From Ornithodoros turicata (taxonomy: Eukaryota > Arthropoda > Arachnida > Ixodida > Argasidae): a DNA stretch of 64,000 nucleotides. Under the pieces are notes generated by a model. It was given only the letters and a program-made list of their open reading frames with translations. It searched no databases and had not been told where the DNA came from. Numbering within the stretch: position 1 is the stretch's first letter; every line of letters begins with the position of its first letter. Positions 1 through 11,589 of this stretch are shown here, one piece after another. The DNA lies in NCBI RefSeq assembly GCF_037126465.1, contig NC_088209.1:3472001-3536000 (forward strand), written 5' to 3'. Made by a program: the position numbers and the translations under genes.

Positions 1-339
1 GGTTCCTGCTCCTCTCAACAGTGGGAAATCTAGGGCAAATTAGTCCACTGTTGTCACTGCGGAGGGAATCTCTGGGTTCCTGCGCCTCTCAACAGTGGGA
101 AATTTAGGGCAATTAGTCCACTGTTGTCACTGCGGAGGGGATCTCTGGGTTCCTGCTCCTCTCAACAGTGGGAAATCTAGGGCAAATTAGTCCACTGTTG
201 TCACTGCGGAGGGAATCTCTGGGTTCCTGCTCCTCTCAACAGTGGGAAATTTAGGGCAATTAGTCCACTGTTGTCACTGCGGAGGGAATCTCTGGGTTCC
301 TGCTCCTCTCAACAGTGGGAAATCTAGGGCAAATTAGTT

Positions 340-610
340 ATGGAGATGTTAGTGGCAGACTGGCATAGTAAGGACATAGAGGATTACAGTAAGGACATGG
401 AGACTTACAATGAGGACGTGGGGACTTACGATAAGGACATGACGACTTACAATGAGGACATGGAGACTTACTGCCTTAAGAAAGGTCTTACAGCTACATG
501 CCTCACAGCGGCATGCCTTACTGCCACACGTCTCACAGCTACATGCCTTACTGTATATGCCTTACCAGCTGCATGCCATACCGCTATGCTACTGCGCTCT
601 TGCGACTGCG
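340..610 (+). repeat. 21-bp/15-bp repeat module (type copy)
   Basis: The module begins at 'atggagatgttagtggcaga'. Five 21-bp units follow at 370-474, each of the form 'aaggacatRgagRYttacaRt'. After a short link come about eight 15-bp units (487-600) of the form 'cttacagctacatgc'. It then rejoins the 73-bp minisatellite at 'gactgcggaggg'. Further full copies start at 1255, 3132, 3754, 4817, 6949, 7864 and 9766. Shorter versions with fewer 21-mers, running into the CTG-tract leader, start at 1877, 5511 and 8487. The internal ATG-started frames are artefacts of the 21-bp (in-frame) and 15-bp (in-frame) periods. Confidence 0.93.
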
Positions 611-2006
611 GAGGGAATCTCTGGGTTCCTGCTCCTCTCAACAACGGGAAATTTAGGGCAATTAGTCCACTGTTGTCACTGCGGAGGGAATCTCTGGGTT
701 CCTGCTCCTCTCAACAGTGGAAAATCTAGGGCAAATTAGTCCACTGTTGTCACTGCGGAGGGAATCTCTGGGTTCCTGCTCCTCTCAACAGTGGGAAATT
801 TAGGGCAATTAGTCCACTGTTGTCACTGGGGAGGGAATCTCTGGGTTCCTGCTCCTCTCAACAGTGGGAAATTTAGGGCAATTAGTCCACTGTTGTCACT
901 GCGGAGGGAATCTCTGGGTTCCTGCTCCTCTCAACAGTGGGAAATCTAGGGCAAATTAGTCCACTGTTGTCACTGCGGAGGGAATCTCTGGGTTCCTGCT
1001 CCTCTCAACAGTGGGAAATTTAGAGCAATTAGTCCACTATTGTCACTGCGGAGGGAATCTCTGGGTTCCTGCTCCTCTCAAAAGTGGGAAATTTAGGGCA
1101 ATTAGTCCACTGTTGTCACTGCGGAGGGAATCTCTGGGTTCCTGCTCCACTCAACAGTGGGAAATTTAGGGCAATTAGTCCACTGTTGTCACTGCGGAGG
1201 GAATCTCTGGGTTCCTGCTCCTCTCAACAGTGGGAAATCTAGGGCAAATTAGTTATGGAGATGTTAGTGGCAGACTGGCATAGTAAGGACATAGAGGATT
1301 ACAGTAAGGACATGGAGACTTACAATGAGGACGTGGGGACTTACGATAAGGACATGACGACTTACAATGAGGACATGGAGACTTACTTCCTTAAGAAAGG
1401 TCTTACAGCTACATGCCTCACAGCGGCATGCCTTACTGCCACACGTCTCACAGCTACATGCCTTACTGTATATGCCTTACCAGCTGCATGCCATACCGCT
1501 ATGCTACTACGCTCTTGCGACTGCGGAGGGAATCTCTGGGTTCCTGCTCCTCTCAACAGTGGAAAATCTAGGGCAAATTAGTCCACTGTTGTCACTGCGG
1601 AGGGAATCTCTGGGTTCCTGCTCCTCTCAACAGTGGGAAATTTAGGGCAATTAGTCCACTATTGCCACTGCGGAGGGAATCTCTGGGTTCCTGCTCCTCT
1701 CAAAGGTGGGAAATTTAGGGCAATTAGTCCACTGTTGTCACTGCGGGGGGAACCTCTGGGTTCCTGCTCCTCTCAACAGTGGGAAATTTAGGGCAATTAG
1801 TCCACTGTTGTCACTGCGGAGGGAATCTCTGGGTTCCTGCTTCTCTCAACAGTGGGAAATCTAGGGCAAATTAGTTATGGAGATGTTGGTGGCAGACTGG
1901 CATAGTAAGGACATAAAGGATTACAGTAAGGACATGGAGACTTACAATGAGGACATGGAGACTTACTGCCTTAAGAAAGGTCTTACAGCTACGTGCCTCA
2001 CAGCGG

Positions 2007-2175
2007 CAGTATTTATGCCCATCTCTGCCAGAAATATACATATCAAAATGTCATTTTTGCATGAGTAATAGAGTTATTATCAAGGTAACTTGCATATTGT
2101 AAAAATATTTTTGGGACCCCTCATATAGGGCCCCGGTTAGCGAATGCTGCGGCAACCTAATCATAGGTGGTTGTG
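2007..2175 (+). repeat. Conserved leader of the CTG tract
   Basis: About 170 bp of non-repetitive, AT-rich sequence joins the 21-bp module to each CTG tract. It runs from 'agtatttatgcccatctctg' through 'atatagggccccggttagcg' to 'ataggtggttgtgg'. Near-identical copies are at 5682-5852, 8617-8786 and, on the other strand, 20029-20190. The copy that should end the last inverted tract is cut at about 22527. Its strict linkage to the tracts suggests that leader and tract were amplified as one unit. Confidence 0.85.
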
Positions 2176-2672
2176 GTGGTGGTGCTGCTGCTGGCTGCTG
2201 CTTGCTGCTGGCTGGTGGCTGCTGCTCGCTGCTGACTGGCTGCTGGCTGCTGGCTGCTTGCTGCTGCTGGCTGCTTCCTGCTGCTGGCTGCTTGCTACTG
2301 CTTGCTGCTGCTGCTGCTGGCTGCTGCTGGCTGCTTGCTGCTTGCTGGCTGCTTGCTGGCTGTTGGGGCTGCTGGGGCTGCTGGCTGCTGCTTGCTGTTC
2401 CTTGCTGCTGCTGGCTGCTGCTGGCTGCTTGCTGCTGTTGGCTGCTGCTTGATGCTGGTGGCTGCTGCTTGCTGCTGCTTGCTGCTGCCGGCCACTGCTG
2501 GCTGCTGCTGGCTGCTGGCTGCTGCTGCTGGCTGCTGGCTGCTGCTGCTTGCTGCTGCTTGCTGCTGGCTGCTGCTTGCTGGCTGCTGCTTGCTGCTGCT
2601 TGCTGCTGCTGGCTGCTGCTTGCTGCTGCTTGCTGCTTCCTGCTGGCTGCTGCTGGCTGCTGGCTGCTGCTG
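2176..2672 (+). repeat. Interrupted CTG tract 1
   Basis: About 500 bp consist almost only of GCT, GGCT and TGCT words, giving a pattern such as 'gctgctggctgctgcttgct'. No stop codon can form in several frames, so apparent Leu/Ala/Cys-rich proteins (forward) and Gln/Ala/Ser-rich proteins (reverse) appear; these are low-complexity shadows. The tract ends by returning to the minisatellite at 'aaattgagggcaattagtcc'. Single-stranded CTG or CAG runs are known to form hairpins; here they are interrupted every few repeats. Confidence 0.95.
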
Positions 2673-5600
2673 AAATTGAGGGCAATTAGTCCACTGTTGT
2701 CACTGCGGAGGGAATCTCTGGGTTCCTGCTCCTCTCAACAGTGGGAAATTTAGGGCAATTAGTCCACTGTTGTCACTGTGGAGGGAATCTCTGGGTTCCT
2801 GCTCCTCTCAACAGTGGGAAATCTGGGGCATTTTAGTCCACTGTTGTCACTGCGGAGGGAATCTCTGGGTTCCTGCTCCTCTCAACAGTGGGAAATTTAG
2901 GGCAATTAGTCCACTATTGTCACTGCGGAGGGAATCTCTGGGTTCCTGCTCCTCTCAAAAGTGGGAAATTTAGTGCAATTAGTCCACTGTTGTCACTGCG
3001 GAGGGAATCTCTGGGTTCCTGCTCCTCTCAACAGTGGGAAATCTAGGGCAATTAGTCCACTGTTGTCACTGCGGAGGGAATCTCTGGGTTCCTGCTCCTC
3101 TCAACAGTGGGAAATCTAGGGCAAATTAGTTATGGAGATGTTAGTGGCAGACTGGCATAGTAAGGACATAGAGGTTAACAGTAAGGACACGGAGACTTAC
3201 AATGAGGACGTGGGGACTTACGATAAGGACATGACGACTTACAATGAGGACATGGAGACTTACTGCCTTAAGAAAGGTCTTACAGCTACATGCCTCACAG
3301 CGGCATGCCTTACTGCCACACGTCTCACAGCTACATGCCTTACTGTATATGCCTTACCAGCTGCATGCCATACCGCTATGCTACTGCGCTCTTGCGACTG
3401 CGGAGGGAATCTCTGGGTTCCTGCTCCTCTCAACAGTGGAAAATCTATTGCAAATTAGTCCACTGTTGTCACTGCGGAGGGAATCTCTGGGTTCCTGCTC
3501 CTCTCAACAGTGGGAAATTTAGGGCAATTAGTCCACTGTTGTCACTGCGGAGGGAATCTCTAGGTTCCTGCTCCTCTCAACAGTGGGAAATTTAGGGCAA
3601 TTAGTCCACTGTTGTCACTGCGGAGGGAATCTCTGGGTTCCTGCTCCTCTCAAAAGTGGGAAATTTAGTGCAATTAGTCCACTGTTGTCACTGCGGAGGG
3701 AATCTCTGGGTTCCTGCTCCTCTCAACAGTGGGAAATCTAGGACAAATTAGTTATGGAGATGTTAGTGGCAGACTGGCATAGTAAGGACATAGAGGATTA
3801 CAGTAAGGACATGGAGACTTACAATGAGGACGTGGGGACTTACGATAAGGACATGACGACTTACAATGAGGACATGGAGACTTACTGCCTTAAGAAAGGT
3901 CTTACAGCTACATGCCTCACAGCGGCATGCCTTACTGCCACACGTCTCACAGCTACATGCCTTACTGTATATGCCTTACCAGCTGCATGCCATACCGCTA
4001 TGCTACTGCGCTCTTGCGACTGCGGAGGGAATCTCTGGGTTCCTGCTCCTCTCAACAACGGGAAATTTAGGGCAATTAGTCCACTGTTGTCACTGCGGAG
4101 GGAATCTCTGGGTTCCTGCTCCTCTCAACAGTGGAAAATCTAGGGCAAATCAGTCCACTGTTGTCACTGCGGAGGGAATCTCTGGGTTCCTGCTCCTCTC
4201 AACAGTGGGAAATTTAGGGCAATTAGTCCACTGTTGTCACTGCGGAGGGAATCTCTGCGTTCCTGCTCCTCTCAACAGTGGAAAATCTAGGGCAATTAGT
4301 CCACTGTTGTCACTGCGGAGCGAATCTCTGGGTTCCTGCTCCTCTCAACAGTGGAAAATCTAGGGCAAATTAGTCCACTGTTGTCACTGCGGAGGGAATC
4401 TCTGGGTTCCTGCGCCTCTCAACAGTGGGAAATTTAGGGCAATTAGTCCACTGTTGTCACTGCGGAGGGAATCTCTGGGTTCCTGCTCCTCTCAACAGTG
4501 GGAAATCTAGGGCAAATTAGTCCACTGTTGTCACTGCGGAGGGAATCTCTGGGTTCCTGCGCCTCTCAACAGTGGGAAATTTAGGGCAATTAGTCCACTG
4601 TTGTCACTGCGGAGGGGATCTCTGGGTTCCTGCTCCTCTCAACAGTGGGAAATCTAGGGCAAATTAGTCCACTGTTGTCACTGCGGAGGGAATCTCTGGG
4701 TTCCTGCTCCTCTCAACAGTGGGAAATTTAGGGCAATTAGTCCACTGTTGTCACTGCGGAGGGAATCTCTGGGTTCCTGCTCCTCTCAACAGTGGGAAAT
4801 CTAGGGCAAATTAGTTATGGAGATGTTAGTGGCAGACTGGCATAGTAAGGACATAGAGGATTACAGTAAGGACATGGAGACTTACAATGAGGACGTGGGG
4901 ACTTACGATAAGGACATGACGACTTACAATGAGGACATGGAGACTTACTGCCTTAAGAAAGGTCTTCAGCTACATGCCTCACAGCGGCATGCCTTACTGC
5001 CACACGTCTCACAGCTACATGCCTTACTGTATATGCCTTACCAGCTGCATGCCATACCGCTATGCTACTGCGCTCTTGCGACTGCGGAGGGAATCTCTGG
5101 GTTCCTGCTCCTCTCAACAGTGGAAAATTTAGGGCAATTAGTCCACTGTTGTCACTGCGGAGGGAATCTCTGGGTTCCTGCTCCTCTCAACAGTGGGAAA
5201 TCTAGGGCAAATTAGTCCACTGTTGTCACTGCGGAGGGAATCTCTGGGTTCCTGCTCCTCTCAACAGTGGGAAATTTAGGGCAATTAGTCCACTATTGTC
5301 ACTGCGGAGGGAATCTCTGGGTTCCTACTCCTCTCAAAAGTGGGAAATTTAGGGCAATTAGTCCACTGTTTTCAATGCGGAGGGAATCTCTGGGTTCCTG
5401 CTCCTCTCAACACTGGGAAATTTAGGGCAATTAGTCCACTGTTGTCACTGCGGAGAGAATCTCTGGGTTCCTGCTCCTCTCAACAGTGGGAAATCTAGGG
5501 CAAATTAGTTATGGAGATGTTAGTGGCAGACTGGCATAGTAAGAACATAGAGGATTACAGTAAGGACATGGAGACATACAATGAGGACGTGGGGACTTAC

Positions 5601-5852
5601 GATAAGGACATGACGACTTACAATGAGGACATGGAGACTTACTTCCTTAAGAAAGGTCTTACAGCTACATGCCTCACAGCGGCAGTATTTATGCCCATCT
5701 CTGCCAGAAATATACATGTCAAAATGTCATTTTTGCATGAATAATAGAGTTATTATCAAGGTAACTTGCATATTGTAAAAACATTTTTGGGCCCCTCATA
5801 TAGGGCCCCGGTTAGCGAATGCTGCGGCAACCTAATCATAGGTGGTTGTGGT

Positions 5853-6415
5853 GGTGGTGCTGCTGCTGGCTGCTGCTGGCTGCTGCTTGCTGTCTGCTGC
5901 TGACTGGCTGCTGGCTGCTGCTGCTTGCTGCTGCAGGCTGCTTGCTGCTTGCTGGCTGCTGGGGCTGCTGGCTGCTGCTTGCTGCTCCTTGCTGCTGCTG
6001 GCTGCTGCTGGCTGCTGCTGGCTGCTTGCTGCTGTTGGCTGCTGCTTGATGCTGCTGGCTGCTGCTTGCTGCTGCTGGCTACTGCTGGCTGCTGCTGGCT
6101 GCTGCTTGCTGCTGCTTGCTGGCTGCTGCTGGCTAGTGCTTGCTGCTGCTTGCTGGTGCTTGCTGCTGCTGGCTGCTGCTTGCTGCTTGCTGCTTGCTGC
6201 TGCTGGTTGCTTGCTGCTGCTGGCTGCTTGCTGCTGCTGGCTGCTGCTGGCTGCTTGCTGCTGCAGGCTGCTGGCTGCTTTCTTGCTGCTGTTACCTGCT
6301 GCTTGCTGGCTGCTGCTGGCTGCTGCTTGCTGGCTGCTGCTTGCTGCTGCTTGCTGCTGCTGGCTGCTGCTTGCTGCTGCTTGCTTCTGGCTGCTGCTGG
6401 CTGCTGGCTGCTGCT
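5853..6415 (+). repeat. Interrupted CTG tract 2
   Basis: Second tract of the same composition, about 560 bp, following its own copy of the AT-rich leader. It differs from tracts 1 and 3 in length and in the order of GGCT and TGCT interruptions, so it is an older paralogue than the nearly identical pair at 2176 and 8786. Confidence 0.95.
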
Positions 6416-8785
6416 GAAATTCAGGGCAATTAGTCCACTGTTGTCACTGCGGAGGGAATCTCTGGGTTCCTGCTCCTCTCACCAGTGGGAAATTTAGGGC
6501 AGTTAGTCCACTGTTGTCACTGCGGAGGGAATCTCTGGGTTCCTGCTCCTCTCAACAGTGGAACATTTAGGGCAATTAGTCCACTGTTGTCACTGCGGAG
6601 GGAATCTCTGGGTTCCTGCTCCTCTCAACAGTGGGAAATCTGGGGCAAATTAGTCCACTGTTGTCACTGCGGAGGGAATCTCTGGGTTCCTGCTCCTCTC
6701 AACAGTGGGAAATTTAGGGCAATTAGTCCACTATTGTCACTGCGGAGGGAATCTCTGGGTTCCTGCTCCTCTCAAAAGTGGGAAATTTAGGGCAATTAGT
6801 CCACTGTTGTCACTGCGGAGGGAATCTCTGGGTTCCTGCTCCTCCCAACAGTGGGAAATTTAGGGCAATTAGTCCACTGTTGTCACTGCGGAGGGAATCT
6901 CTGGGTTCCTGCTCCTCTCAACAGTGGGAAATCTAGGGCAAATTAGTTATGGAGATGTTAGTGGCAGACTGGCATAGTAAGGACATAGAGGATTACAGTA
7001 AGGACATGGAGACTTACAATGAGGACGTGGGGACTTACGATAAGGACATGACGACTTACAATGAGGACATGGAGACTTACTGCCTTAAGAAAGGTCTTAC
7101 AGCTACATGCCTCACAGCGGCATGCCTTACTGCCACACGTCTCACAGCTACATGCCTTACTGTATATGCCTTACCAGCTGCATGCCATACCGCTATGCTA
7201 CTGCGCTCTTGCGACTGCGGAGGGAATCTCTGGGTTCCTGCTCCTCTCAACAACGGGAAATTTAGGGCAATTAGTCCACTGTTGTCACTGCGGAGGGAAT
7301 CTCTGGGTTCCTGCTCCTCTCAACAGTGGAAAATCTAGGGCAAATTAGTCCACTGTTGTCACTGCGGAGGGAATCTCTGGGTTCCTGCTCCTCTCAACAG
7401 TGGGAAATTTAGGGCAATTAGTCCACTGTTGTCACTGGGGAGGGAATCTCTGGGTTCCTGCTCCTCTCAACAGTGGGAAATTTAGGGCAATTAGTCCACT
7501 GTTGTCACTGCGGAGGGAATCTCTGGGTTCCTGCTCCTCTCAACAGTGGGAAATCTAGGGCAAATTAGTCCACTGTTGTCACTGCGGAGGGAATCTCTGG
7601 GTTCCTGCTCCTCTCAACAGTGGGAAATTTAGAGCAATTAGTCCACTATTGTCACTGCGGAGGGAATCTCTGGGTTCCTGCTCCTCTCAAAAGTGGGAAA
7701 TTTAGGGCAATTAGTCCACTGTTGTCACTGCGGAGGGAATCTCTGGGTTCCTGCTCCACTCAACAGTGGGAAATTTAGGGCAATTAGTCCACTGTTGTCA
7801 CTGCGGAGGGAATCTCTGGGTTCCTGCTCCTCTCAACAGTGGGAAATCTAGGGCAAATTAGTTATGGAGATGTTAGTGGCAGACTGGCATAGTAAGGACA
7901 TAGAGGATTACAGTAAGGACATGGAGACTTACAATGAGGACGTGGGGACTTACGATAAGGACATGACGACTTACAATGAGGACATGGAGAATTACTGCCT
8001 TAAGAAAGGTCTTACAGCTACATGCCTCACAGCGGCATGCCTTACTGCCACACGTCTCACAGCTACATGCCTTACTGTATATGCCTTACCAGCTGCATGC
8101 CATACCGCTATGCTACTACGCTCTTGCGACTGCGGAGGGAATCTCTGGGTTCCTGCTCCTCTCAACAGTGGAAAATCTAGGGCAAATTAGTCCACTGTTG
8201 TCACTGCGGAGGGAATCTCTGGGTTCCTGCTCCTCTCAACAGTGGGGAAATTTAGGGCAATTAGTCCACTATTGCCACTGCGGAGGGAATCTCTGGGTTC
8301 CTGCTCCTCTCAAAGGTGGGAAATTTAGGGCAATTAGTCCACTGTTGTCACTGCGGGGGGAACCTCTGGGTTCCTGCTCCTCTCAACAGTGGGAAATTTA
8401 GGGCAATTAGTCCACTGTTGTCACTGCGGAGGGAATCTCTGGGTTCCTGCTTCTCTCAACAGTGGGAAATCTAGGGCAAATTAGTTATGGAGATGTTGGT
8501 GGCAGACTGGCATAGTAAGGACATAAAGGATTACAGTAAGGACATGGAGACTTACAATGAGGACATGGAGACTTACTGCCTTAAGAAAGGTCTTACAGCT
8601 ACGTGCCTCACAGCGGCAGTATTTATGCCCATCTCTGCCAGAAATATACATATCAAAATGTCATTTTTGCATGAGTAATAGAGTTATTATCAAGGTAACT
8701 TGCATATTGTAAAAATATTTTTGGGACCCCTCATATAGGGCCCCGGTTAGCGAATGCTGCGGCAACCTAATCATAGGTGGTTGTG

Positions 8786-9306
8786 GTGGTGGTGCTGCTG
8801 CTGGCTGCTGCTTGCTGCTGGCTGGTGGCTGCTGCTCGCTGCTGACTGGCTGCTGACTGGCTGCTGGCTGCTGGCTGCTGGCTGCTGGCTGCTTGCTGCT
8901 GCTGGCTGCTTCCTGCTGCTGGCTGCTTGCTACTGCTTGCTGCTGCTGCTGCTGGCTGCTGCTGGCTGCTTGCTGCTTGCTGGCTGCTTGCTGGCTGTTG
9001 GGGCTGCTGGGGCTGCTGGCTGCTGCTTGCTGTTCCTTGCTGCTGCTGGCTGCTGCTGGCTGCTTGCTGCTGTTGGCTGCTGCTTGATGCTGGTGGCTGC
9101 TGCTTGCTGCTGCTTGCTGCTGCCGGCCACTGCTGGCTGCTGCTGGCTGCTGGCTGCTGCTGCTGGCTGCTGGCTGCTGCTGCTTGCTGCTGCTTGCTGC
9201 TGGCTGCTGCTTGCTGGCTGCTGCTTGCTGCTGCTTGCTGCTGCTGGCTGCTGCTTGCTGCTGCTTGCTGCTTCCTGCTGGCTGCTGCTGGCTGCTGGCT
9301 GCTGCT
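8786..9306 (+). repeat. Interrupted CTG tract 3
   Basis: Near-identical to tract 1 but longer, through extra 'ctgctgactggctgctggct'-type repeats near 8840-8885. This length change is the main difference inside the 6.61-kb-spaced duplication and is the kind of change expected from replication slippage. Confidence 0.95.
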
Positions 9307-10346
9307 GAAATTGAGGGCAATTAGTCCACTGTTGTCACTGCGGAGGGAATCTCTGGGTTCCTGCTCCTCTCAACAGTGGGAAATTTAGGGCAATTAGTCC
9401 ACTGTTGTCACTGTGGAGGAATCTCTGGGTTCCTGCTCCTCTCAACAGTGGGAAATCTGGGGCATTTTAGTCCACTGTTGTCACTGCGGAGGGAATCTCT
9501 GGGTTCCTGCTCCTCTCAACAGTGGGAAATTTAGGGCAATTAGTCCACTATTGTCACTGCGGAGGGAATCTCTGGGTTCCTGCTCCTCTCAAAAGTGGGA
9601 AATTTAGTGCAATTAGTCCACTGTTGTCACTGCGGAGGGAATCTCTGGGTTCCTGCTCCTCTCAACAGTGGGAAATCTAGGGCAATTAGTCCACTGTTGT
9701 CACTGCGGAGGGAATCTCTGGGTTCCTGCTCCTCTCAACAGTGGGAAATCTAGGGCAAATTAGTTATGGAGATGTTAGTGGCAGACTGGCATAGTAAGGA
9801 CATAGAGGTTAACAGTAAGGACACGGAGACTTACAATGAGGACGTGGGGACTTACGATAAGGACATGACGACTTACAATGAGGACATGGAGACTTACTGC
9901 CTTAAGAAAGGTCTTACAGCTACATGCCTCACAGCGGCATGCCTTACTGCCACACGTCTCACAGCTACATGCCTACTGTATAGCCTTACCAGCTGCATGC
10001 CATACCGCTATGCTACTGCGCTCTTGCGACTGCGGAGGGAATCTCTGGGTTCCTGCCTCCTCTCAACAGTGGCAAATCTATTGCAAATTAGTCCACTGTT
10101 GTCCTCTGCGGAGGGAAATCTCTGGGTTCCTGCCTCCATCTCAACAGTAGGGAAATTTAGGGCATGAATTAGTCCACTGTTTTCACTGCGGAGGGAATCT
10201 CTAGGTTCCTGCTCCTACTCAACAGTGGGAAATTAGGGCAATTAGTCCACTGTTTGTCACTGCGGAGGGATCTCTGGGTTCCTGCTCCTCTCAAAAAGTG
10301 GGAAATTTAGTGCAATAGTCCACTGTTGTCACTGCGGAGGGAATCT

Positions 10347-10446
10347 NNNNNNNNNNNNNNNNNNNNNNNNNNNNNNNNNNNNNNNNNNNNNNNNNNNNNN
10401 NNNNNNNNNNNNNNNNNNNNNNNNNNNNNNNNNNNNNNNNNNNNNN
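10347..10446. other. Assembly gap of 100 N
   Basis: Exactly 100 undetermined bases lie at the end of the forward satellite. A round 100 usually marks a gap of unknown size, so the true distance and even the adjacency of 1-10346 to the rest are not established. The roughly 380 bases before it carry many single-base indels not seen in other units, as expected for poorly polished sequence at a contig end. Confidence 0.99.
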
Positions 10447-11589
10447 TTTATGATTTTTCAAATTCGGGAGGAAAACATCGCGTGCTATTTACAACCGAGA
10501 AATCGGGACAATTGGACGCCATGATCTCCGTTTGATATGTCACCAGGGAAGTTTCGTGTGAAACGAATGGCATATGAAGCAAGCCGCTGCTGTGACACGG
10601 GGACGTTTATACTCAAGAATGTTTATACTTCCGACCGGAAGTAGGGCAGTGAATGACAGTGGTATTCAAGCACTTGCCCGAGCTCCACAAAAGCTCGTCT
10701 TTGACTCATGCAGAAGGTGATCATAAATAGAGGACACAAATAGGTTGTCACAAATAGCTCTTAGCTGGTATTATGATTTACTTTTCCGACAGTTTACGGA
10801 GAACGACAAGTTCAAGGACCACAAGAATTTCGGCTGTATAGATATCGGGTTTTATCCGAATTCTTGAAAACTTGTTCGGGACGGAACTATCGTGAAAAAT
10901 CGGGTTTAACCCGAACACGAAGTACCCTAAGCACTCGTTGTTATTGTTGTTGCTTACTGTATTTCATAAATTCTTCACAATCAATATCTTTAGAATAAGC
11001 AAATAATAATAAGTAATAATATCCTTAATATGTAAACTGCAAGAAAGATGTTATAAAAAATATGTCGCTAATACCGCCAAAAGGCGTCTGCTGGTTCCCT
11101 GTCCGAATGACAATCCATCAGTTCAGTCGAAGCGATTCCGATCACCCGGTACTTCTCCTGGTATTTCGAGAGCTTCTGGATCGAAAATGCTATCATCAAA
11201 GACATATGGGGTCAATTCAAGAATACCGGGCCTCGAACCACGAACATGGTAGAAGACTGACACAACGGCCCACTAAGTCGAATCGACAGGCCGCACCCCA
11301 GTTTACAGACTACTTATTATTACCCCGGAAACTTCAGTAACGTATTTGAAAGGCCCATTTCCCCCATGTTCTTCCTTCTTTTTCTTTCACATTACACCCG
11401 CTCAGAAAAATGATGTCAGTCGACAACCCCAGTGACTGGGGACTCCCTTCCTTCTGGTGTGCCAGTTTGCAAAATCGTACATAACAGTTGAAGGGCGATA
11501 AAGGCTTCGGGTCGACACATGGAAACCAACCAAAGAAGATATGGAAAGGTCGAGCGGCAAGGCCTCGCAGCGGGGGTCGCGATATCCTT
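10447..11589. other. Stretch without recognised gene
   Basis: AT-rich DNA with no convincing gene. The first ~490 bp contain words such as 'aaattcggga', 'gaaaaatcgggtttaaccc' and 'attcttgaaaacttg' that resemble the interior of the hAT-type MITE at 38138-38486, so this may be a decayed relative. Nothing else is recognised up to the start of the dispersed repeat near 11590. Confidence 0.4.

Larger units (their letters stand above)
1..10346 (+). repeat. Composite satellite array, forward orientation
   Basis: The whole stretch is built from three components. The main one is a 73-bp minisatellite (74 bp in the variant with an extra A in 'gcaaattag'); each unit runs from 'gggttcctgctcctctcaac' to 'ggagggaatctct'. 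Blocks of 4 to 13 units alternate with a 271-bp module of 21-bp and 15-bp repeats and with three long interrupted CTG tracts. Because 73 is not a multiple of three, the many 60-190 residue open frames across the array are by-products of repetition, and the proteins they predict change frame from unit to unit. Diagnostic variants ('cactggggagg', 'tgcgcctctc', 'ctgctccactc') recur at fixed distances and reveal higher-order repeats. No host gene is seen in it. The same family reappears inverted at 16563-22527. Confidence 0.97.

Noticed and set aside
340..729. Repeated frame MEMLVADWHSKDIEDYSKDM in many copies
   Set aside because: It is the translation of the 21-bp and 15-bp units, whose periods are multiples of three. 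It runs into the 73-bp minisatellite, changes frame between copies and has no gene context.
2161..2753. Long Leu/Ala/Cys-rich or Gln/Ser/Ala-rich open frames across the CTG tracts (also 5842-6497, 8661-9388, 19170-20057, 21676-22620)
   Set aside because: The repeat composition excludes stop codons in several frames on both strands. The frames start and end at tract borders and have no splice or domain evidence.
1..10346. CRISPR-like regular repeat array
   Set aside because: Repeats are contiguous without unique spacers, and the window is eukaryotic.
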